The notes: generated by a model not told the origin, from the sequence alone. A stretch of DNA of 14,336 bases from an uncultured beta proteobacterium (GCA_903859265.1 CAIOLZ010000204.1:1-14336), one strand, 5' to 3'; positions 6,549 to 13,741 are shown, counted from the stretch's first letter. Numbers and translations are program-made.

Positions 6549-7295
6549 AATGCACGGATGCGGTTTTGGGTGGTAACTGTTGGCGCCGTTTTGGCAATTG
6601 TGGTCACGTTGTCGCTGGGGCTTTGGCAGCTCTCTCGGGCAGCACAGAAAAACGCGATCAAGGCGTCCATTTTGGCCCAATCCGATCAGGTTGAGCTTGG
6701 CGGTACGGCGCTCAGTGCCTTGGGCACCAAGGCAGATGCCGAAAAAATCCTTTACAGAAACGCATCTCTCACGGGTCATTGGCTTTCAGGTCAGACAATT
6801 TTTCTGGACAACCGGCAGATGAATGACAAGGTTGGTTTTTACGTGGTTACGCCTTTGCAACTCCAAGACAGCGGGAAAACCATTCTTGTTTACCGCGGCT
6901 GGGTTATGCGCAACTTTTTGAATCGAACTGCCTTGCCAACACTTGCGACACCGGCAGGGATAGTTACCCTGCACGGTCGCATTGCCCCTCAACCCGGCAA
7001 GCTTTATGAGCCGGGTACGCCGTCACAAACCGCGATCCGGCAAAATGTAGAGCTTGAGTCATTTGGCGCTGAAATCAAAACACCCCTTCTTCCCGTGGTT
7101 CTGATGCAAGCGGGTAACGACCAGGATGGCTTGCAAAGAGATTGGCCACCCATCAATTTGGGCGTTGAAAAGCATTACGGCTATGCCGCGCAGTGGTTCG
7201 GTATTGCCGCGCTGATTGCGTTTTTGTATGTCCGTTTTCAATGGTTTCAGCCCCCTATTCGCCGCACCGAGGACCCCGCTTCCCATGTCTCGTGA
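6546..7295 (+). CDS. SURF1 family cytochrome oxidase assembly protein
   Basis: 249 residues from the GTG at 6546. SURF1 helps heme a reach subunit I during oxidase assembly. The usual two-helix layout is present: an N-terminal helix (about 8-28) with GLWQLSRA (25-32), a large periplasmic domain with LDNRQMNDKVGFYVVTPL (87-104) and VYRGWV (115-120), and a C-terminal helix (about 214-231) preceded by KHYGYAAQWFG (209-219), which holds the conserved His210. A GTG start is chosen because of its ribosome site. Its promoter must lie inside the divergent DUF2909 gene, as only 15 bp separate the two starts. The end overlaps the next gene by 11 bp. Confidence 0.93.
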   Translation: MNARMRFWVVTVGAVLAIVVTLSLGLWQLSRAAQKNAIKASILAQSDQVELGGTALSALGTKADAEKILYRNASLTGHWLSGQTIFLDNRQMNDKVGFYVVTPLQLQDSGKTILVYRGWVMRNFLNRTALPTLATPAGIVTLHGRIAPQPGKLYEPGTPSQTAIRQNVELESFGAEIKTPLLPVVLMQAGNDQDGLQRDWPPINLGVEKHYGYAAQWFGIAALIAFLYVRFQWFQPPIRRTEDPASHVS

Positions 7296-7974
7296 AAGTA
7301 TCCATGACGACCAGCCCCTTGGCATGACCGTTCACTCCATGCCCACGCCGCAAGAAATTGGATCCAGCCCGCAGGTTCGCACGCGGGTCGGGCGATGGAA
7401 AATGCTGTTGGTGCTGTTGATTTGCGCAGCGCCTGTGGTTGCGTCGTACTTTTCTTACTATGTGGTACGACCGCAGGGGCGACGCAATTATGGCGATCTG
7501 ATAGAGCCCCAACGCCCGGTGCCGGCTTTGCTGGCGCATGATTTACAGGGGAAGGAAGTGAACTTGCAAACCTTGCGGGACCAATTCTTCCTGATCAGCG
7601 TGGGTGGTGGTGCCTGCGATGCTGCATGCGTCAATCGGTTGTATTTTCAGCGCCAGTTGCGTGAAGGCCTGGGCGCTGAAAAAGACCGTCTTGACTGGGT
7701 TTGGCTGATTACTGACGATGTACCAGTGCCGGATGCTCTCCAACCCGGACTCAAAGGTGCCATTGTGCTGCGCGTGCCTGAAGCTGCACTGTCTGCCTGG
7801 TTGCAACCGCAAGCAGGTCACGCGCTTTCTGAGCACCTGTATGTGGTGGACCCCATGGGTAACTGGATGATGCGTTTTCCGCCGGGAATTTCGATCCAAA
7901 CAGCGCCCGGCCACAAACGCGACCTGGAGCGCCTGATGCGCGCATCGGCGGGTTGGCACAAGGTGGGGCGTTAA
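7285..7974 (+). CDS. Membrane-anchored thioredoxin-fold candidate with CX3C motif (Sco-like, unnamed)
   Basis: 229 residues from the ATG at 7285, which overlaps the SURF1 end by 11 bp; GAGGA (7269-7273) lies 11 bases upstream. One membrane helix (about 39-59) follows a 38-residue cytoplasmic tail, so the rest is periplasmic. The domain looks like a distant Sco/thioredoxin fold: VPALLAHDLQGKEVNLQTLR (79-98) recalls the Sco 'xxDxxGxxxxLxxL' strand, GGGACDAAC (107-115) keeps a CX3C pair (C111, C115) where Sco has CPxxC, and HLYVVDPMGNWMMRFP (184-199) recalls the Sco segment after the copper His. The Sco His itself is not clearly aligned. A copper or thiol role in CuA assembly is inferred from position between SURF1 and ctaA. 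Homologues are often left as hypothetical proteins. Confidence 0.8.
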   Translation: MSRESIHDDQPLGMTVHSMPTPQEIGSSPQVRTRVGRWKMLLVLLICAAPVVASYFSYYVVRPQGRRNYGDLIEPQRPVPALLAHDLQGKEVNLQTLRDQFFLISVGGGACDAACVNRLYFQRQLREGLGAEKDRLDWVWLITDDVPVPDALQPGLKGAIVLRVPEAALSAWLQPQAGHALSEHLYVVDPMGNWMMRFPPGISIQTAPGHKRDLERLMRASAGWHKVGR

Positions 7975-7981
7975 GCGGGTC

Positions 7982-9172
7982 ATGGAAGTGCCTCTTTACA
8001 ACCTGACGCCGGCTTTTGCCGTGATGATGCTTGGCCTCCTGCTGGCAGCCGGCCCTTTGCTGTGGGTCATGCTGCGCCAGCGGGGCACGGCCGGTGTGGG
8101 TCGCTTTCATGCAGTGGCCGTATTGACCTTGTTTCTGACTTTTGATCTGGTGATGTTCGGTGCGTTCACCCGGCTTACCGACAGCGGATTGGGCTGCCCG
8201 GATTGGCCGGGTTGCTACGGCCAGAGCAACCCCCTGTCAGCGCATTCTGCAATCGACGCCGCCCAGGCGCACATGCCGGATGGCCCGGTGACCCACGGCA
8301 AGGCATGGATCGAAATGGTGCACCGTTATCTGGCCACCGGAGTCGGCGTTTTGATTCTGGCGCTCACTGCCATGGCGTGGTGGGCACGTTGGTTCGCGGG
8401 GCGTCGCTCCAATGATTCAAAGCTGGCGGTCAATCCTTGGCTGCCTACTTTCGTGTTGCTGTGGGTCTGCGTGCAGGGGGCTTTTGGTGCATTGACGGTG
8501 ACCATGAAACTGTTCCCTGCCATTGTCAGCCTGCACCTGCTGGGAGGCTACACGCTGCTGGCTTTGCTCGCGTTGCAGGTGGTGCGCTCGGCGCCGCTTG
8601 CCGACCCAAACAACCGTGCTGCAGCACTGTCCCGCGGGCTTTGGCTTGGTTTGCTTGGGGCGCTTGGGCTCTTGTTTGCACAAGCGGCCAGCGGTGCGTG
8701 GGTCAGTACCAACTATGCCGTGCTTGCCTGCACCGACTTTCCTTTGTGCCAGGGGCAATGGTGGCCGCCAATGGATGCTTCGGGATTTGCGCTGTGGCGA
8801 CCGCTGGGAATGGGTGCCAACGGCCAAGCCATCAGCTTTCAGGCCATTACCGCAATCCATTTTTTTCATCGCAGCTTGGCGATGTTGACCGCGGCCGTGC
8901 TTCTCGCAGTAGCCTGGCGTTTTTCCCGGCCGGCTTGTCCCGCTCATCTGCACAGACCTGCGCGACTTTTGGGCGTCCTTGTAGCACTGCAACTGCTCAC
9001 TGGCCTGAGCAACGTCATTTTGGGTTGGCCGCTGGTCGCAGCGGTGCTGCACACCGGTGGAGCTGGCGCAATGGTTGCCACCTTGGTCTGGATGCTGGCG
9101 GCAAGCCGGCTGGTACCAACTGCGTCGGTATGGGACGTGGCCAACAGTACACAGCCGAGGTACGCCAAATGA
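7982..9172 (+). CDS. ctaA: Heme A synthase (COX15/CtaA)
   Basis: 396 residues, about eight membrane helices. It oxidises heme O to heme A, the cofactor of the aa3 oxidase. The four conserved heme-binding histidines can be assigned: H114 (WIEMVHRY), H185 (SLHLLGG), H296 (IHFFHRS) and H357 (VLHTGG). E111 precedes the first, as the catalytic acid of the family. A cysteine pair in the first outer loop (C72, C78 in GCPDWPGC) and a second in the matching C-terminal loop (C250, C256 in CTDFPLC) are present. FTRLTDSGLGCPDWP (62-76) is a strong family signature. It starts seven bases after the previous stop; its own stop overlaps the ctaB start (ATGA). Confidence 0.95.
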   Translation: MEVPLYNLTPAFAVMMLGLLLAAGPLLWVMLRQRGTAGVGRFHAVAVLTLFLTFDLVMFGAFTRLTDSGLGCPDWPGCYGQSNPLSAHSAIDAAQAHMPDGPVTHGKAWIEMVHRYLATGVGVLILALTAMAWWARWFAGRRSNDSKLAVNPWLPTFVLLWVCVQGAFGALTVTMKLFPAIVSLHLLGGYTLLALLALQVVRSAPLADPNNRAAALSRGLWLGLLGALGLLFAQAASGAWVSTNYAVLACTDFPLCQGQWWPPMDASGFALWRPLGMGANGQAISFQAITAIHFFHRSLAMLTAAVLLAVAWRFSRPACPAHLHRPARLLGVLVALQLLTGLSNVILGWPLVAAVLHTGGAGAMVATLVWMLAASRLVPTASVWDVANSTQPRYAK

Positions 9173-10065
9173 GTGGTGCCGCCAGCTTGCCCGCGCTGTC
9201 GGTATTGCGCCAATTCAATGCGCTCACCAAGCCGCGCGTGATTCAACTGATCGTATTTTGCGCACTGATCGGAATGGTTTTGGCCGTACCAGGACTGCCC
9301 AATGTGCAGCAACTCAGATTGGCATCGGCTGCCTGCCTCGGTATTTATCTGGTTGCGGCTGCGGCTGCGGCCTTTAACTGCATCGTGGAAAAAACCATCG
9401 ATGCCAAGATGAAGCGAACTTCTTGGCGGCCCACCGCGCGCGGCCAATTGAGTGATACCCAGACGCTGCTTTTTTCAGCTGCGCTTGGGGTTGCGGGTTC
9501 CCTGATTCTGTATTTTTGGGTCAACCCGCTGACGATGTGGTTGACCTTCGCTACCTTCGTCGGCTACGCCGTGGTTTACACCGTCGTGCTCAAGCCCCTG
9601 ACGCCACAGAACATCGTGATCGGTGGCGCATCTGGCGCCATGCCGCCGTTGCTGGGATGGGCTGCCATCACAGGCGATGTCGGTCCTGAAGCCTTAATCC
9701 TGTTTTTGATCATTTTCCTGTGGACGCCGCCCCATTTCTGGGCCCTGGCCTTGTACCGCGTTGAGGATTACCGCAAATCCGGTTTGCCGATGTTGCCGGT
9801 GACCCACGGCAGCGAATTCACGCGTCTGCAGATTTTCCTGTACACCGTGGTGTTGTTTGCGGCTTGCATGCTGCCTTTTGTGTATGGCATGAGCGGATGG
9901 CTGTATTTGGTCAGTGCAGCGTTGCTCAGCCTTGGCTTTTGCTGGTATGGCTGGCGTTTGCTGCGCAGCTATTCCGACGCGCTGGCCCGCAAAACCTTCC
10001 GCTATTCGCTCATCCACCTCAGTCTCTTGTTCGCGGCTTTGTTATTGGACCACTATGTTTTCTGA
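9169..10065 (+). CDS. ctaB: Heme O synthase (protoheme IX farnesyltransferase)
   Basis: 298 residues. It is a UbiA-superfamily membrane prenyltransferase that adds farnesyl to heme B, giving heme O for CtaA. The two Asp-rich prenyl-diphosphate motifs are seen: N70-CIVE-KTIDAKMKRT (N70, E74, D78) and EDYRKSGLPMLPVTHG (199-214, with D200). The first has Glu where many members have Asp. Other signatures are KPRV (21-24), KPLTPQNIVIGGASGAMPPL (142-161) and WTPPHFWALAL (185-195). The ATG at 9169 overlaps the ctaA stop, with GAGG at 9157-9160 as ribosome site. The same frame stays open far upstream inside ctaA, but that extension is not protein-like for this family. The end overlaps the sco start by 11 bp. 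Confidence 0.96.
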   Translation: MSGAASLPALSVLRQFNALTKPRVIQLIVFCALIGMVLAVPGLPNVQQLRLASAACLGIYLVAAAAAAFNCIVEKTIDAKMKRTSWRPTARGQLSDTQTLLFSAALGVAGSLILYFWVNPLTMWLTFATFVGYAVVYTVVLKPLTPQNIVIGGASGAMPPLLGWAAITGDVGPEALILFLIIFLWTPPHFWALALYRVEDYRKSGLPMLPVTHGSEFTRLQIFLYTVVLFAACMLPFVYGMSGWLYLVSAALLSLGFCWYGWRLLRSYSDALARKTFRYSLIHLSLLFAALLLDHYVF

Positions 10066-10690
10066 GCCGGCCATCAACAAGCGCAACCTTTTGCGCAGGA
10101 CTGGTCTGACAGTTTTGGGTTTGTCCATCGGCGCCTTGACCGTGGCATGCTCGGACAAAAAACCGGCATTTTCCAACATTGACGTCACGGATGCGGCCTA
10201 TGCCAGACAATTTGAACTGAGCGACCAGAACGGCAAACTGCGCCACTTGAGCGACTTTGCCGGCAAGGTGGTCGTGGTTTTTTTTGGCTATACCCAGTGT
10301 CCTGATGTATGCCCCACGACCATGCTGGAATTGTCGGAAATCAAAAAAGCAATGGGCAAGGACGGTGATCGATTGCAGGTCATTTTCGTCACTGTCGATC
10401 CCGCTCGCGACACGCCTGCGGTACTCAAGGCGTACCTGGAAAACTTTGACCCCAGTTTCCTGGCCCTGATCCCAACACCGGAGCAGTTACCCGGGGTCGC
10501 AACCGAATTCAAGGTTTACTACAGCAAGGTGGAGGGCAAAACCCCAACCAGTTACACCATGGACCACTCGGCTTTCAGCTACATCTACGACACGCAGGGT
10601 CGTTTGCGCCTGTTTAGCAACTACGGGACGGACCGCAAGTTGCTGGCAAAGGACATCAGCCTGCTTCTCAACGAAACCAGGGCGGGTTAG
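10055..10690 (+). CDS. SCO family copper chaperone (SCO1/SenC)
   Basis: 211 residues from the ATG at 10055, inside the end of ctaB. Sco proteins are periplasmic thioredoxin-fold chaperones that deliver or reduce copper for the CuA centre of subunit II. The copper ligands are visible: C82 and C86 in GYTQCPDVCPTTM, and H171 in YTMDHSAFSYIYD. The N-terminus (KRNLLRR, then a hydrophobic stretch 16-31, then C32) suggests either a lipoprotein signal (TVAC is a weak lipobox, with Thr at -3) or a membrane anchor. Length and VDPARDTP (114-121) are normal for the family. It is the last gene of the assembly block. Its TAG overlaps the TAA of rpoH on the other strand, and no terminator is seen. Confidence 0.94.
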   Translation: MFSEPAINKRNLLRRTGLTVLGLSIGALTVACSDKKPAFSNIDVTDAAYARQFELSDQNGKLRHLSDFAGKVVVVFFGYTQCPDVCPTTMLELSEIKKAMGKDGDRLQVIFVTVDPARDTPAVLKAYLENFDPSFLALIPTPEQLPGVATEFKVYYSKVEGKTPTSYTMDHSAFSYIYDTQGRLRLFSNYGTDRKLLAKDISLLLNETRAG

Positions 10691-11628
10691 GCGTAGGCTG
10701 CCAAGGCCGTTTTCATTTTCTTCATCGCGGCGACTTCGATTTGCCGAATCCGCTCGGCGCTGACACCGTACTGGGCTGCGAGGTCGTGCAGCGTCAAGCC
10801 ACCTGAATTGTCATCGTTGACTTTGAGCCAGCGCTCTTCCACGATTCGGCGGCTGCGCGGGTCCAGGCTGTCCAAGGCGGCGGCGATTCCGTCGGTGGCA
10901 AGCAGATCGCGCTGATGCGCTTCCAGCATGGCGATCGGTTCGTGGTTGGTATCCGTGAGGTAAGCGATCGGGCCAAACGCATCTTCACCGTCGTCGGACG
11001 GAACGGGGTCGAGCAGAACGTCCCCGCCCGACAAGCGGGTTTCCATCTCGATGACTTCCTCCGGCTTGACTTTGAGCGTGCGGGCCATCGCATCAATTTG
11101 CTCCGGGTTCAGGCTTTCGCGGTGCGTTCCGGCGTCGGCGGCAGCATCATCACTCTTGAACCGCTGCTTCATGGAGCGCAGGTTGAAAAACAATTTGCGC
11201 TGAGCCTTGGTCGTCGCAACCTTCACCATGCGCCAGTTTTTCAGGATGTACTCATGAATCTCGGCCTTGATCCAGTGCATGGCGTAGCTCACCAAGCGCA
11301 CGCCCTGATCCGGATCGAAGCGTTTAACGGCCTTCATGAGGCCAATATTGCCCTCTTGGATCAGGTCGCCGTGCGGCAGGCCATAACCCAGGTACTGGCG
11401 CGAAACCGATACGACCAGCCGCAAGTGAGAAAGCACTAACTTACCAGCAGCCTCAAGGTCGTTCTCATTTTTGAACTTGCGTGAATATTCCTGCTCTTCT
11501 TCCAGCGTCAGCATCGGCAGACGGTTCGCGGCCGAAATATAGGCATCCAGGTTGCCCAGAGGGGGCACCATAGACCAGGGGTTGGCAACCGCCAGGGCGG
11601 CAGGCGAAGAGGTAATAGAAGCAGACAT
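10687..11628 (-). CDS. rpoH: RNA polymerase sigma-32 heat-shock factor RpoH
   Basis: 313 residues from the ATG at 11628, chosen because AGGAG lies seven bases upstream; an earlier ATG 13 codons away lacks such a site and would put the ribosome site inside the gene. Sigma-70 family layout: region 2 (GDLIQEGNIGLMKAVKRF, 87-104, then YAMHWIKAEI, 115-124), the RpoH-specific box QRKLFFNLR (143-151) that sets it apart from RpoD and RpoS, and region 4 with the helix-turn-helix LTLHDLAAQYGVSAERIRQ (278-296). It directs transcription of chaperone and protease genes on heat stress. A perfect CIRCE operator sits 32 bp upstream of the start, predicting repression by HrcA. It converges on sco with overlapping stops. 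Confidence 0.97.
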   Translation of the reverse strand: MSASITSSPAALAVANPWSMVPPLGNLDAYISAANRLPMLTLEEEQEYSRKFKNENDLEAAGKLVLSHLRLVVSVSRQYLGYGLPHGDLIQEGNIGLMKAVKRFDPDQGVRLVSYAMHWIKAEIHEYILKNWRMVKVATTKAQRKLFFNLRSMKQRFKSDDAAADAGTHRESLNPEQIDAMARTLKVKPEEVIEMETRLSGGDVLLDPVPSDDGEDAFGPIAYLTDTNHEPIAMLEAHQRDLLATDGIAAALDSLDPRSRRIVEERWLKVNDDNSGGLTLHDLAAQYGVSAERIRQIEVAAMKKMKTALAAYA

Positions 11629-11657
11629 ATGCGAACTCCTTGTTTCCATAGGACGCA

Positions 11658-11687
11658 ATATTAGCACTCTCTGGAGTTGAGTGCTAA
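11658..11687 (-). promoter_or_regulatory. Candidate rpoH promoter overlapping CIRCE
   Basis: On the minus strand TTAGCA (11687-11682) and TAATAT (11663-11658), each 4 of 6 to the sigma-70 consensus, are 18 bp apart. They would place the start of transcription near 11651, about 23 bases before the ATG. CIRCE would then cover the whole promoter. A TTGAGT (11710-11705) with GATTAG 16 bp on is an alternative. Neither is strong. Confidence 0.3.
11661..11687. promoter_or_regulatory. CIRCE operator (HrcA binding site) upstream of rpoH
   Basis: TTAGCACTC (11661-11669), a nine-base spacer, and GAGTGCTAA (11679-11687). This is the CIRCE consensus with no mismatch in either arm. CIRCE is the operator of the HrcA repressor, classically found before groESL and hrcA/dnaK operons. 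It ends 32 bp before the rpoH ATG and lies over or just after the likely promoter. Confidence 0.93.
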
Positions 11688-11729
11688 TCTTTGCTTTTCT
11701 TTAACACTCAAGCCAAGGGTTGTTGGCAG

Positions 11730-12932
11730 TTATCGGGATTGCAGCAGTTCCAGAACGCTCACGCGGTAGGCGCCTAACGCAGGAAGGATGGCCGCCGCCA
11801 GCGAAATGGCGCAGGCCAGCGCGGGAATCCACAGCAGCTCCAGGGGCCACACCAGGCCTCCGATCAGCAGCGAGTTGTCAAGTTGCAGCATCCAGCCGAT
11901 CAGCGCCGTGAGGGCCTGTCCGCCAGCCAGGCCAATGCACGCTGACAGGATTCCCAGCCATAGCGCCTCGCCCAGCAGCAGGGCCGCGATCTTGGCGGGA
12001 GGCGCGCCCAGCATGCGCAGCAGGGCAAGGTCGGATCGGCGTTCCCTGACGGCACTCCACAAGGCGATGAAGACGCTCAGCCCCGCCGTCAGCAGCAGCA
12101 CACCCGCAAAGGCACGCAGCACATCGGTGCCGATGCCCAGCATATTGAGCAGCCGCGAGATTTCAACCGCTGGCGCCGCGGCCTGCATCTCGGTTGTGGT
12201 GTTGATCATGCGCGGAAAGCTCATCGCCGCAAGCGGTGTTTTGTACTGAATCAATGCCATGGTGACTTCGCGCTCGTCCTCCATGGCCTTGCGGTCTTCG
12301 TCGTTGAGCGCCGTGTAGTCCTCGTGCACTTTCCAGACCGAAGCGGTATCAGTGATGATGAGGCGGTCAATCACGCCGCCGCTGGGTTGCAAAATGCCCA
12401 CGACGGTGTAGAGACTATCGCCGTGCAGATGTCCGCCGGCCGCCAGCCCATGCGAGCCGGCGAAGGTGTTGCCAATCTGGATACCCAACTTTTGGGCGAC
12501 GATGGAACCCACAACCACTTGCATGGGCTGCGTCCACAAATTGCCTTGGGCAAGGTGCGCGGCGTAATGGTCGATGTAGGCGCTCGATGTGCCCACGATG
12601 CGAAAGCCCCTGAGGTTGTCGCCCAGACTGATCGGGATGACCGAGGCCAGCAGGGGGTTCTTCTCCAGCGCCTTGACGGCCTTGAGCGGGATGTTGCCAG
12701 GCGGCACGTCAATCTGAAACACGCCACACAGAATCAGCTGCATCGGGCTGCCCTTGGCGCCGACCACGACGTCGATTCCCGCCAGGTCTTTGTCAAACGC
12801 TCTTTCGAGCTGAGAGCTCACCAGCAACAAAAACGTCATCGACGCCAATCCGAGACTAAGCAATAGCACATTGAGCGCCGCGCCCAAGGGGCGGGACCAC
12901 AGGTAGCGCCAGGAAAGTGCAATCGTCTTCAT
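11730..12932 (-). CDS. FtsX/MacB-type ABC transporter permease
   Basis: 400 residues. The layout is that of FtsX-like permeases: one N-terminal helix (18-40), a large periplasmic domain (about 41-268, MacB_PCD-like, with VVVGAKGSPMQLIL at 55-68 and SLGDNLRGFRIVGT at 102-115), then three C-terminal helices (about 271-293, 314-345, 366-388) with VRERRSDLALLRMLGA (295-310), the usual cytoplasmic coupling segment. Such permeases (MacB, LolCE and relatives) commonly work by moving the periplasmic domain rather than by importing a solute. The substrate is unknown; related operons in some proteobacteria are tied to zinc, but no such partner is seen here. A short His-containing loop (HGLAAGGHLHGD, 161-172) is present. 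Its ATG overlaps the ATPase stop (ATGA), so the two are co-translated. Confidence 0.88.
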   Translation of the reverse strand: MKTIALSWRYLWSRPLGAALNVLLLSLGLASMTFLLLVSSQLERAFDKDLAGIDVVVGAKGSPMQLILCGVFQIDVPPGNIPLKAVKALEKNPLLASVIPISLGDNLRGFRIVGTSSAYIDHYAAHLAQGNLWTQPMQVVVGSIVAQKLGIQIGNTFAGSHGLAAGGHLHGDSLYTVVGILQPSGGVIDRLIITDTASVWKVHEDYTALNDEDRKAMEDEREVTMALIQYKTPLAAMSFPRMINTTTEMQAAAPAVEISRLLNMLGIGTDVLRAFAGVLLLTAGLSVFIALWSAVRERRSDLALLRMLGAPPAKIAALLLGEALWLGILSACIGLAGGQALTALIGWMLQLDNSLLIGGLVWPLELLWIPALACAISLAAAILPALGAYRVSVLELLQSR

Positions 12933-13609
12933 GCCAGCACTCCGGTCGCCTGTCGAACAAGTTGCAAGGCGGCAAAGCCCGACTGACCGTCCTGTCTGGC
13001 AGGAATCAGTGGCGCGACGCGGCCATCGTGGGTGGCAATGACCAGGGTTGCGTCCTGCTGGCGGGCGGTTTGCACCAGCAGTTGCACCGCGCCGGCGGCT
13101 GATTCGTCATCCAGACTGGCCGTGGGTTCGTCGGCCAGAATCACTTTGGGTTTTAGCAGCACGGCGCGGGCCAGGGCCACGCGTTGCGCCTGGCCACCGG
13201 AGAGCTGCGAGGGTTTGCGATGCCCCAAATCAGCGACGCCCAGCGCTTCCAGCGTCACGGCGATCCGCTGCAAATCCTCGGCTTGTCCAGCCGCCCATTG
13301 CGCCATGGCCAGGTTTTGCGCCACCGTCAGTGCTGCACTAAGGTGCAATTTTTGGGGCAAAAATCCAATATTGGAAGCACGCCAGGCGTCAGCCGCCACC
13401 CCGCCGAGGCTGGCAACCGACTGGCCGGCAATCGTCAAGGTGCCCGCGCTGGGCTTTACCAGACCAGCGACCAATGCCAGCCAGGTGGACTTGCCGCAAC
13501 CGGACGGGCCGCTCAGCAGCACGACAGTGCCCTGGGCTACGTCAATGTCGGGAAACGCAATCGGCGTGCCACCGGGATAGCAAAAGGCCAGCTTGGAAGT
13601 TTGAATCAA
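12929..13609 (-). CDS. ABC transporter ATP-binding protein (LolD/MacB-type)
   Basis: 226 residues. All nucleotide-binding motifs are intact: Walker A GPSGCGKST (34-42), Q-loop Q86 (FLPQ), signature LSGGQ (136-140), Walker B VILADEP (156-162) with catalytic E161, D-loop SLDD (165-168) and switch H194 (ATHD). Size and LSGGQAQRVALARA (136-149) fit the LolD/MacB branch that partners FtsX-like permeases. It starts with TTG: GGAG lies seven bases upstream (13621-13618), and no ATG or GTG occurs in frame before a stop at 13661-13663. Its stop overlaps the permease start, so the two form a transporter unit. It lies 132 bp after the MFS gene on the same strand, so shared transcription is possible. Confidence 0.92.
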   Translation of the reverse strand: MIQTSKLAFCYPGGTPIAFPDIDVAQGTVVLLSGPSGCGKSTWLALVAGLVKPSAGTLTIAGQSVASLGGVAADAWRASNIGFLPQKLHLSAALTVAQNLAMAQWAAGQAEDLQRIAVTLEALGVADLGHRKPSQLSGGQAQRVALARAVLLKPKVILADEPTASLDDESAAGAVQLLVQTARQQDATLVIATHDGRVAPLIPARQDGQSGFAALQLVRQATGVLA

Positions 13610-13741
13610 GGGGTCACTCCGTTGGAAGAGTCGGAAAATTGTTCGTAACGGTCGGTTGCGTCAGGGCAGGACATGCCATGCAACTCCGAAAACTATAAGG
13701 CAGCGTTGTATCGTGTCTGTGAACCTGCGTGTTGGTCGGAT
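13610..13741 (-). promoter_or_regulatory. Gap upstream of the ABC operon with a weak promoter and a possible 21-residue leader ORF
   Basis: 132 bp between the MFS stop and the ATPase start. On the minus strand TATAGT (13697-13692) resembles a -10 box, without a -35 box at proper distance. An ATG at 13679 after GGAG opens 21 codons that end in a TGA (13616-13614) overlapping the GGAGTGA ribosome site of the ATPase. No terminator for the MFS gene is seen. All of this is weak. Confidence 0.25.

Noticed and set aside
6531..6779. N-terminal extension of the DUF2909 gene
   Set aside because: It would run through SURF1 on the other strand; the two-helix protein begins at the 6530 ATG.
8437..9168. 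Long in-frame extension of ctaB inside ctaA
   Set aside because: ctaB proteins begin just at the 9169 ATG, which has a ribosome site and an ATGA overlap. The extension resembles nothing in the family and lies in another frame of ctaA.
10915..11439. Plus-strand open frame of 174 codons opposite rpoH
   Set aside because: Shadow of a conserved sigma factor gene, with no ribosome site or family motif.
11712..11727. GCCAA-N6-TTGGC hairpin just after the ABC permease stop
   Set aside because: The stem is only five pairs and no T-run follows on the minus strand, so it is not a convincing terminator.
13655..13684. Nested short inverted repeats before the ABC ATPase
   Set aside because: Arms of four to five bases with several unpaired positions are expected by chance at this GC content.
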